64,000 bases of DNA from Lentzea cavernae. GTDB lineage: Bacteria > Actinomycetota > Actinomycetes > Mycobacteriales > Pseudonocardiaceae. The notes beneath the pieces were generated by a model. The model was given only the letters and a program-made list of their open reading frames with translations. It did not search any database and had not been told where the DNA came from. Made by a program: the position numbers and the translations under genes. How positions within the stretch are numbered: the stretch's first letter is position 1; every line of letters begins with the position of its first letter. Below are positions 1 to 6,245 of this stretch, piece after piece. The stretch is taken from contig NZ_BNAR01000009.1 of the NCBI RefSeq assembly GCF_014653695.1, positions 303,280-367,279 on the forward strand. The letters run 5' to 3'.

Positions 1-505
1 CGCCCTCAGTGCCGGGACCTCCACCCCTTGCCCTTGAATTCCTTGCCCGCCAAGCGACTTCTCGCTGCCCGTGACTTCCCACTGCCGCGGCCACCCGCCA
101 CGGCTGCGATCTCCCACCGCTGCAACCGCCTGCCGCCACAACGTCCTGCTGCGCGATCTCCCGTCACCGCGCCCCGGCCACCGCCCCACCGCCCACCGCC
201 GGAATCTCATCCCCTTGTCACCGAGATCTCCTCTCTCCCATACGACCCCTGCCCGTGACCTCCCCTCGTTCCCACCCGCGACCTGCCCCGCGCCAGCCCG
301 CGACTCCTTCCCGCGACCCTCCGCCGCCCGCGACCTCCCCCACTCCCATCCGCGCCCTGCACCTGCCCGCGACTTCCGCTGCTCGCGACCCCCTGCCTGC
401 GACCCCCGCTGCCCGCGCGTCCTGCCCCTACCCGCGGTCCCTCCGCCGCCGCGATCTCCCTCCCGCCGCCCTCCCACCCCGAGATCCCTTCCCCCAAAAG
501 GAACT
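1..505. repeat. C-rich degenerate short repeat, no convincing gene
   Basis: The stretch is extremely cytosine-rich on the given strand. A short motif close to CCCGCGACCT recurs irregularly, most densely from about 245 to 420. Reading frames across it give proline/arginine-rich protein of biased composition with no domain, so I do not call a gene. Its right end runs into the ribosome-binding site (AAAAGGAA, about 496-503) of the first small ORF of the tad operon, so the operon promoter may lie within or just before it. Confidence 0.55.
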
Positions 506-510
506 CACCC

Positions 511-621
511 ATGACCCGCCTCCACCTCCTGGCCCGAATCGCGTGCCGGATGGTGCGCAACCTCGCCGTCTACGGCCGCATCTACCCACCCCGCTTCCTC
601 TTCAAGAAGGAGCCGAAGTGA
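511..621 (+). CDS. Small basic 36-aa protein opening the tad operon
   Basis: This short frame starts at ATG 511, about 8 bases after an AAAAGGAA ribosome-binding site. It ends in a TGA that overlaps the GTG of the next small ORF by 4 bp. Codon third positions are almost all G or C, as in real genes of this window. The peptide is basic, with alternating hydrophobic and arginine residues and the tail FLFKKEPK. I recognise no family. The coupling suggests a role in, or translational control of, the pilus operon, but this is inference. It is too short for most gene finders. Confidence 0.6.
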   Translation: MTRLHLLARIACRMVRNLAVYGRIYPPRFLFKKEPK

Positions 622-719
622 ACCGCTTCCTCATCTGGTGCCAGGAAACCTGGCTCCGCCTCACCGGCCGTGAGATCACCTACGGCCGCCACGCCCGCCG
701 CCCCGAGGCCGCGACGTGA
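618..719 (+). CDS. Small 33-aa protein coupled to tadA
   Basis: GTG 618 overlaps the stop of the preceding 36-aa ORF (GTGA), and its own TGA at 717-719 overlaps the GTG start of tadA at 716, giving two successive 4-bp overlaps. Third positions are nearly all G/C. The peptide has a short tryptophan/leucine-rich first half (FLIWCQETWLRLTG) and an arginine-rich tail, so it could be a small membrane-associated peptide. No family is recognised. The double coupling and codon pattern argue for real translation. Confidence 0.6.
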   Translation: MNRFLIWCQETWLRLTGREITYGRHARRPEAAT

Positions 720-1825
720 CCGCCGCCCTGATCGACCGGGTCCGCCACCGCCTCGCCGGTGCCGACATGGAGATGACCGCGGCCGTCGTGGCGCACGCGG
801 TCCGCACCGAGGCCGGTGGTGTGCTGGCCGACTCCGACGTCCTCGAAGCCCTTCAGGTGCTCCGTCAGGAGTTCAGCGGCACCGGGCCGCTCGACCCGTT
901 GCTGGCCGATCCCGGCACCACCGACGTCCTGGTCACCGCACCCGACCAGGTCTGGGTCGACGGCACGACGGGCCTGCGGCGAACCGGCGTCACCTTCCCC
1001 GACGAGGACGCGGTCCGGCGTCTCGCGCAGCGGCTGGCGGTGCTGGCGGGCAGGCGGCTCGACGACGCCTCGCCGTGCGTCGACGGGTGGTTGCCGGGGA
1101 GCGGGGTCAGGTTGCACGCGGTGTTGCCGCCAATCGCGGACAGCACCTGTCTGTCGCTTCGCGTTCTGAGGCCGGCGACGCACGACCTGCGGGCGTTGCA
1201 GGAGCTCGGGACGTTCGACGGCGAGATCGCGCAGGTGTTGCGCACGATCGTGCGCCGGCGCATGGCGTTCCTGGTGGTCGGTGGTACGGGGTCGGGCAAG
1301 ACTTCGTTGCTGTCGGCGTTGCTGGGGTGTGTGCCGCCGGATGAACGCATCGTGTGCGTGGAGGACGCGGGGGAGCTGAATCCCGACCACCCGCAGTTCG
1401 TGCGGCTCACGGCGCGGCCGCCGAACGTCGAGGGTGCGGGCGAGGTGACCACCCGAGAGTTGGTGCGGGAGGCCCTGCGGATGCGGCCCGACCGGATCGT
1501 CGTCGGTGAGGTGCGCGGGGCCGAGGTGCGGGAGTTGCTCACCTCGTTGAACACCGGGCACGAAGGGGGTGCCGGGACGATGCACGCCAACTCGCCGGCC
1601 GAGGTGCCTGCGCGGTTGGAGGCGCTGGGGGCGTTGGGCGGGCTGGAGCCGCGGGCGTTGCACAGCCAGGTCGCGGCGGCGGTGCGGATCGTGCTGCACA
1701 TGCGGCGGGACGTCACCACCAGGTACCTCAGCGAGATCGGGGTGTTCGAGAAGGGCGACGGGCTGACGGTCCGTCCGGTCTGGACGCGCGAGCATGGGTG
1801 GTGCGGGGAGGAGTCGCTGTGGTGA
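716..1825 (+). CDS. tadA: TadA/CpaF-family secretion ATPase of the Tad pilus
   Basis: A hexameric ATPase of the type II/IV secretion superfamily, expected at the cytoplasmic membrane where it powers Flp pilus assembly. The 369-residue protein has a family N-domain, Walker A GGTGSGKTS at about 189-197, a Walker B region DRIVVGEVRGAE at about 260-271 and the GTMHANS motif at about 286. It starts at GTG 716, overlapping the preceding small ORF by 4 bp, and overlaps tadB by 4 bp. The gene set is the reduced actinobacterial Tad locus. The septum-site-like protein often found upstream is not seen in this window. Confidence 0.93.
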   Translation: MTAALIDRVRHRLAGADMEMTAAVVAHAVRTEAGGVLADSDVLEALQVLRQEFSGTGPLDPLLADPGTTDVLVTAPDQVWVDGTTGLRRTGVTFPDEDAVRRLAQRLAVLAGRRLDDASPCVDGWLPGSGVRLHAVLPPIADSTCLSLRVLRPATHDLRALQELGTFDGEIAQVLRTIVRRRMAFLVVGGTGSGKTSLLSALLGCVPPDERIVCVEDAGELNPDHPQFVRLTARPPNVEGAGEVTTRELVREALRMRPDRIVVGEVRGAEVRELLTSLNTGHEGGAGTMHANSPAEVPARLEALGALGGLEPRALHSQVAAAVRIVLHMRRDVTTRYLSEIGVFEKGDGLTVRPVWTREHGWCGEESLW

Positions 1826-2589
1826 GCCTGGTGTTGCTGGCGGCGGCGCTGGTCGTGTGGCCGCAGCTCGAACCCGTCCGGCGGCTCAGACCGCGCGGCA
1901 GAAGGGAAATCGCTGTGCCGCCGTACGTCTGGGTGGTGAGCGCGGCGGTGGTCACCTACTTCGTGGCCGGCGTCGGCGGGCTGGTCGCCGCGGCGGTGCT
2001 GGCGGTGACGGGCAGGCGAATCGTCAAGCAGCACAAGCGGAACAAGGCACTCCGCCAGGCGACCGAAGCTTTGAGCAACGGGCTGGGCGGTGTGGTCGAT
2101 GAGTTGCGGGCCGGTGCCCACCCCGCCCAGGCGGCCGAGGGGGCGGCGGAGGACACGCCGGCTCCGGCGAAGGAGGTGCTCAGAGCGGTGGCGGCCACGT
2201 CGAGGCTCGGCGGTGACGTCGAACGGACTTTGCGCGAGCTGCGGCAACCGTTGCTGACCAAGGCGGTGGACCAGCTGGCCAGGGCGTGGCGCGTGTCGGC
2301 GAAGCACGGTGTGGCGCTGGCGGACGTCCTGGACGCCACGAGACGTGACCTCGACCAGCGGGCGGCGTTCGCGCGGCAGGTGCACGCGCGGATGGCCGGT
2401 CCGCGGGCCAGTGCGGCCGTGCTGGCCGGTCTGCCGCCGGTGGGTGTGCTGCTGGGCGAGTTCAGCGGTGCGCGGCCGGTCCACGTGCTCACGGGCACTG
2501 CGGCAGGGCAGTTCCTGCTGGCGCTCGGGGCGGTGTTCCTGGCGGCAGGGGTGTGGTGGACGCAGCGGATCACGGAGGTGGAGCCGTGA
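1822..2589 (+). CDS. tadB: TadB-like type II secretion F-domain membrane protein
   Basis: An inner-membrane platform protein of the Tad pilus. The 255-aa product begins with a hydrophobic helix (LVLLAAALVVW), has a second membrane helix pair at about 40-60, a T2SSF-type cytoplasmic helical core, and C-terminal membrane helices after about 200. I chose GTG 1822 because it forms a GTGA overlap with the tadA stop and has GGGGAGGA about 9 bases upstream. A GTG at 1798 is an alternative. The gene overlaps tadC by 4 bp. Family assignment rests on position and architecture. Confidence 0.85.
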   Translation: MSLVLLAAALVVWPQLEPVRRLRPRGRREIAVPPYVWVVSAAVVTYFVAGVGGLVAAAVLAVTGRRIVKQHKRNKALRQATEALSNGLGGVVDELRAGAHPAQAAEGAAEDTPAPAKEVLRAVAATSRLGGDVERTLRELRQPLLTKAVDQLARAWRVSAKHGVALADVLDATRRDLDQRAAFARQVHARMAGPRASAAVLAGLPPVGVLLGEFSGARPVHVLTGTAAGQFLLALGAVFLAAGVWWTQRITEVEP

Positions 2590-3113
2590 CGTTCCTGCTC
2601 CTCGCACTGGCGGTGCTCGTGGCGCCGGCGCCACGACGAGCGGTTGACCGGCTCAGGCCGAGTGCTCACGACCCGCCCCGGAAAGAGGTGAGGCCGGACG
2701 GCCCGTTCGAAAGGGCCGCGGCCTGGGACCTGCTGGCCGCGTGCCTCAGGGCCGGGCTGCCGGTGCCCACCGCGATCCAGGCGGTGGAGATACGTGAACT
2801 GAGCCAGGTCGCCGACCTGCTCAGGCTGGGCGCCGACCCCGTCACGGCGTGGGCGTCCGCGCTCGAGCGGCCCGAGACGGCGCTGCTGGCCAGGGCGGCC
2901 AGGCGGACCGCGCGGTCCGGGGCCGCATTGGCCCGGCAGACCGCCGAGCTCGCGGGAAGGACCAGGTCCGAGGCGAGCGACGAGGCGGAGGCGAAGGCGC
3001 AGAAGGCCGCGGTGGCGGTGGCTGCGCCGCTCGCACTGTGTTTTCTCCCGGCGTTCCTGTGCCTCGGCGTCGCGCCGGTGGTGCTGGGCCTGGCCGGTCA
3101 ACTTCTCAACTAG
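2586..3113 (+). CDS. tadC: TadC-like type II secretion F-domain membrane protein
   Basis: The second platform protein of the Tad system, 175 aa. It starts at GTG 2586 within the tadB stop (GTGA). An N-terminal hydrophobic segment is followed by a helical region containing FERAAAWDLLAACLRAGLPV, typical of T2SSF domains, and two C-terminal membrane helices after residue 130. It is shorter than proteobacterial TadC, as usual for actinobacterial loci. It ends 9 bases before the pilin start, with the pilin's AGGAG overlapping the stop codon. Confidence 0.83.
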   Translation: MTFLLLALAVLVAPAPRRAVDRLRPSAHDPPRKEVRPDGPFERAAAWDLLAACLRAGLPVPTAIQAVEIRELSQVADLLRLGADPVTAWASALERPETALLARAARRTARSGAALARQTAELAGRTRSEASDEAEAKAQKAAVAVAAPLALCFLPAFLCLGVAPVVLGLAGQLLN

Positions 3114-3122
3114 GAGATGCGG

Positions 3123-3284
3123 ATGGAACTGCTCGACGACGACAGCGGCATGAGCACTGTGGAGTACGCGATAGGGACGTTGGCCGCGGCCGCGTTCGCC
3201 GGTCTGCTCTACGTGATCCTCACCAGCGACTTCCTGCAGAACCAGGTGCGGGAGCTGATACAGCGTGCGCTGTCTTCGGTCTGA
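3123..3284 (+). CDS. Flp-type pilin (DUF4244-like), 53 aa
   Basis: The likely major pilin subunit. Its size makes it easy to miss. The peptide has a short acidic leader ending DDDSG, then MSTVEYAIGTLAAAAFAG, a hydrophobic helix of about 20 residues. Cleavage after the Gly would leave Glu at position 5 followed by Tyr, the Glu-Tyr signature of Flp pilins. ATG 3123 has AGGAG at 3112-3116; an in-frame ATG at 3117 is too close to that site. The 3' end overlaps the TadE-like gene by 20 bp. A prepilin peptidase is not encoded in the window. Confidence 0.88.
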   Translation: MELLDDDSGMSTVEYAIGTLAAAAFAGLLYVILTSDFLQNQVRELIQRALSSV

Positions 3285-3594
3285 CGACCGGGGCATGGTC
3301 ACGGTTGAGGCGGCGATCGCGGTCTGCGCGCTGCTGGTGGCGACGTGGCTGGCGGCGAACGGGCTGACGGCGGTCACCGAGCAGATGCGGTGCGCCGACG
3401 CGGCGAGAGAGGCGGCACGGCTCGCGGCACGCGGAGAACAGCAGCGTGGTGAAGAGGCGGCCGGGCTGATCGTGGGTGGTGCCAACGTCGTGATCGTCGT
3501 TCAAGCCGACGCGATCGAGGTCGTCGTCAGCAAGAGCGGGCCGCTGGGCGTGCCGCTCAGCGCGCGGGCGTTCGCCGTGCCGGAGCCGCGATGA
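3265..3594 (+). CDS. TadE-like pseudopilin
   Basis: A 109-aa minor pilin-like protein. The leader ends DDRG and is followed by MVTVEAAIAVCALLVATWLA, again with Glu at +5 after the presumed prepilin cleavage site, then a periplasmic/extracytoplasmic domain. This is the TadE arrangement. The start is GTG 3265, inside the end of the pilin gene, and the stop overlaps the next gene (ATGA). It probably sits at the base or tip of the Flp fibre. Confidence 0.85.
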   Translation: MRCLRSDDRGMVTVEAAIAVCALLVATWLAANGLTAVTEQMRCADAAREAARLAARGEQQRGEEAAGLIVGGANVVIVVQADAIEVVVSKSGPLGVPLSARAFAVPEPR

Positions 3595-4016
3595 ACGGCG
3601 AACGGCTCGGTTGCGAGCGGGGTTCGGCTGCGGTGAGCGGTGTGGTGGCCGTGTTGTCGCTGATCATCGTCGCGGTGGGCGGTGCGCAGATCGGTTCGGC
3701 GGTCGTCGCGCGGCACCGGGTGACCGGTGCCGCGGATCTGGCGGCGCTCGCCGCTGCCGCTCGTCTCACCGAAGGCGACGAAGATGCTTGTGAGCAGGCA
3801 AAACGCGTGGCGTCGGAGCACCGGGCCGAGCTGAGCGGTTGCACGGTGAACGGATGGGAGGTGGTTGTCGAGGTCTCGGCGACTACGCCGTTCGGCCCGG
3901 TGAGCGCCTGGGCGAGGGCAGGTCCGGCCGAAGATCGAAGCGTTTGGAGCACGACGAGCGGTCGGCTGACAGCGGTGAGCGGACTCACACTGCCGCCGGG
4001 ACATGCTGAACGGTGA
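3591..4016 (+). CDS. TadE/TadF-like protein of the actinobacterial secretion/helicase neighbourhood
   Basis: The last gene of the tad operon, 141 aa, starting with an ATGA overlap. It has a short basic leader (CERGSAAVSG), a hydrophobic helix of about 22 residues (residues 14-36), and then RHRVTGAADLAALAAA, which is characteristic of the Rv3654c-type TadE-like family found near the DUF1998 helicase in actinobacteria. Two cysteines (in DACEQ and SGCTV) could form a disulfide outside the membrane. The Glu +5 is absent, so it may not be processed as a pilin. Confidence 0.82.
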   Translation: MNGERLGCERGSAAVSGVVAVLSLIIVAVGGAQIGSAVVARHRVTGAADLAALAAAARLTEGDEDACEQAKRVASEHRAELSGCTVNGWEVVVEVSATTPFGPVSAWARAGPAEDRSVWSTTSGRLTAVSGLTLPPGHAER

Positions 4017-4212
4017 TCGAACCAAACGCGCGGAGTTCAGTTGCCCGTTCTGGCAAAGGACGTTCGCCGTCCCGTAGCTACCAGTTGTCGAGCGGGGGTT
4101 ACGGAGCCCGGCGCCGGTGTCGTTAGTTGTAGAGGCGGCACCGACGCGGTGTCCTACGAACACCGGCACCACGTAGATGTCGAGTCAGAGCCTGGGAAGA
4201 AGGCGACGGAAG

Positions 4213-4833
4213 ATGGATTGGTCGGACAGCTGGCGCGGGGCCTTCCGCATCGAACTGCGTGCTGAGGCGATCAGCCTCGCGTTCCGCGGTTGGCCCGTAC
4301 TGCCCGGCACGTTCCCGGCCGGTTCTGAGGACGGCGTGACGAAGTGGGCGGGCCGCAGCGGCCTCGAGCTCCACGGCCCGATCCCGGTGCACCGCGACTG
4401 GGTCGACCGGATCGGGACCCGTCCCGAGCAGGTCGCCACGTGGTGGGCCGGCGCGTCCTACAGCCTCCTCGTCGCCACCGGTCACGTGGTGGACGCGATC
4501 GAGGTCGGCACCGACCTCGGCCGCCGCGCGGCCGTCGCACTGCGGCAGATCGGTGTTCCCGTGCCGATCGCCGCGACCCCGTCCGGCCGCTGGATGTTCC
4601 TGGTGAAGTCCGGCTCGACGCTCAACACCGAGCTGGCCTCCAACCCGGACGTGCACCTCTACGGCAAGGGGGAGTACATCCCGCTGCCGCCCACCACCAT
4701 GGCGCACGGTGTCGTGCACTGGCGGGTCAAGCCGCAGGTCTGCGGCTGGAACCTGCCGGACGCGCACGTCGTGCAGGACGCGCTCGTCGAGGCCGTGCAC
4801 GCCCCGGCGCGCTTCCAGCTCGAAACCGTCTGA
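4213..4833 (+). CDS. Stand-alone primase-polymerase (AEP/prim-pol) fold protein, probably degenerate
   Basis: A roughly 206-aa protein resembling the N-terminal domain of 'bifunctional DNA primase/polymerase' proteins. Family marks are FRGWPVLPGTF near the start, VVDAIEVGTD (catalytic Asp-x-Asp region, here Asp...Glu), TPSGRWMFLV and GKGEYIPLPPT. The conserved His of the TPSGG-x-H motif is not visible, and no helicase domain follows, so catalytic activity is doubtful. ATG 4213 fits the family N-terminus; ATG 4177 would add a 12-residue basic leader. It lies downstream of the tad operon in the same direction. Confidence 0.72.
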   Translation: MDWSDSWRGAFRIELRAEAISLAFRGWPVLPGTFPAGSEDGVTKWAGRSGLELHGPIPVHRDWVDRIGTRPEQVATWWAGASYSLLVATGHVVDAIEVGTDLGRRAAVALRQIGVPVPIAATPSGRWMFLVKSGSTLNTELASNPDVHLYGKGEYIPLPPTTMAHGVVHWRVKPQVCGWNLPDAHVVQDALVEAVHAPARFQLETV

Positions 4834-5239
4834 CTCACAACTGAATCCAAGCCCGGCCGTGTTGGGTGTCGTCGTGGACTCTCCCCGACAACCCCGAAGG
4901 CGATGCCCTGCACGGCCGTTCCACCAAGCCCGGTCCGATGATCGGCCTCCGCACCCCGCACGTCGGGGACCGGCAGAGGAACGGGCGAAAAGCCGAACAC
5001 GCACCCCGAAGGACAGCCTCCCGCACCAGTGACCGGACCGAGGACGTTAGTGGCAGAGCCCCCGCTCTGCCGCGGTCGGTGAAGCCGGCTCCTCCCCGGA
5101 GTTCGTCAGAGGACAGTCGACACCGTCGCCTCCCGCGTGTCCTGTCAAGACAGACGAACGAACCAGATTCCACCGATGTTCCAAGGGATCCGGTCACGAA
5201 GCGGTAGCAGGCGGGAAAACAGTGTTCGGCACGTGGAGA
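4834..5239. other. Intergenic region without a convincing gene
   Basis: These about 400 bases lie between the end of the prim-pol gene and the convergent nucleotidyltransferase gene. A 113-codon frame exists at 4866-5207 (+), but its second half loses the G/C third-position bias and it matches no family I know. I see no RNA gene. A strong hairpin follows at 5240-5277. Confidence 0.5.
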
Positions 5240-5277
5240 GCGCGCGCCGCAGGTACCCGTGAGCCTGCGGCGCGCGC
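5240..5277 (-). terminator. 14-bp perfect hairpin downstream of the nucleotidyltransferase gene
   Basis: GCGCGCGCCGCAGG (5240-5253) and its exact complement (5264-5277) enclose a 10-base loop, 18 bases beyond the stop of the minus-strand gene. There is no long T tract, which is common for terminators in high-GC actinobacteria. Confidence 0.7.
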
Positions 5278-5295
5278 CCACGAAAAGTGGTAGAC

Positions 5296-6069
5296 CTAGA
5301 GCCGAAGCCCTTCCGCGTAGGAAGCGAAGGCGAAGGTCTCCGCCATGGATCCGGGCCGTGGAACCGCATCGGCGTCCCAGCCGAGGTTCCGGTCCTGCAG
5401 GACCTGCTCGATCAGCGGGTGCCACCGCTGATCGAGCATTTTCTTCGCCCACACCAGGGCGCCGCGCTTGGACTCCACCGCTCCCGTGTGGATGGTGTAG
5501 AGCGTGCGGCAGTAGGCCGAGACGATGTAGCGCTGCGTCCAGGCGTTGTCCTTCGGCGCCCACCCCAGGACGCCTTCGAGCACGTGCGGCAGCTCGGCGC
5601 GCATCGACGAGCGCAGAACGGACGCGGGCACCTCATCGACCAGCGAGGTGATCGGCGGGCCGTCCAGCACGATGCCGTGGTGGCGCAGGATCCAGCGGGC
5701 GTGCGGGCTGTTGCAGTGCGTGTCCCAGACCAGCGTGCGGTGGCCGTGGTCGTTGAACAGCCACGGAACCCCAAGGCCCGCCACCGAGCGCAGCGACTCG
5801 ACGTCGGCGTACGAACCCTCGATCTCCGTCGACCAGTGGCCTGGACGGGTGGGGATCTCGTCGTGCAGCCGCCGCAACCCGTCGAGCGCGGTGCCGGACG
5901 GCAGTTCGGTGCAGGCGACGATGAAGTCGCAGTCGCTGTGGAGATCACCGGCACCCAGGGCGAACGAGCCCTGGATGTACGCGCCGACGTAAGTGGGGCC
6001 GAGGATCTCGCGCACGGACGAGACGAGGTCGGCTAGCAGAGCGTTGAGATCGGAAAAAGGCGTGAACAA
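5296..6069 (-). CDS. AadA-type nucleotidyltransferase (aminoglycoside adenylyltransferase-like, DUF4111)
   Basis: A 257-aa protein of the polymerase-beta nucleotidyltransferase fold. The N-terminal motif GSFALGAGDLHSDCDFIV (about 35-52) carries the Gly-Ser and Asp-x-Asp metal-binding signature. The helical C-terminal region with YCRTLYTIHTGAVESKRGAL is typical of streptomycin 3''-adenylyltransferase relatives (DUF4111). It could inactivate an aminoglycoside, but the substrate cannot be read from sequence. TTG 6069 is chosen because AGGAG lies 5 bases upstream. It stands alone, flanked by a hairpin at its 3' end. Confidence 0.82.
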   Translation of the reverse strand: MFTPFSDLNALLADLVSSVREILGPTYVGAYIQGSFALGAGDLHSDCDFIVACTELPSGTALDGLRRLHDEIPTRPGHWSTEIEGSYADVESLRSVAGLGVPWLFNDHGHRTLVWDTHCNSPHARWILRHHGIVLDGPPITSLVDEVPASVLRSSMRAELPHVLEGVLGWAPKDNAWTQRYIVSAYCRTLYTIHTGAVESKRGALVWAKKMLDQRWHPLIEQVLQDRNLGWDADAVPRPGSMAETFAFASYAEGLRL

Positions 6070-6245
6070 GGCAACTCCTGAAGGACCCGTGGCCGATGAG
6101 GGGACGGGCGCGGCGGAGCACCGACCCTCGCGCGCAGGCGCCTCAGGTCGTCGAGCGGGCCGCGCCTAGGGGCGACGGGTCCGATCGGTGGCGTTGCAGC
6201 TGCAGGCGTTCACGCCGACACCGTAACCGGGCGAGCCGGCTCCGG

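Noticed and set aside
207..560. Antisense frame in the C-rich start of the window
   Set aside because: Gly/Arg low-complexity product explained by the strand bias.
4041..4265. A 74-codon frame after the tad operon
   Set aside because: It overlaps the well supported prim-pol gene and has ordinary intergenic codon composition.
4866..5207. A 113-codon frame between the prim-pol and nucleotidyltransferase genes
   Set aside because: Third-position bias fades in the second half, there is no clear ribosome-binding site and no family match.
5296..6069. Calling the nucleotidyltransferase a proven resistance gene
   Set aside because: The fold and motif fit the aadA group, but substrate specificity cannot be read from the sequence.
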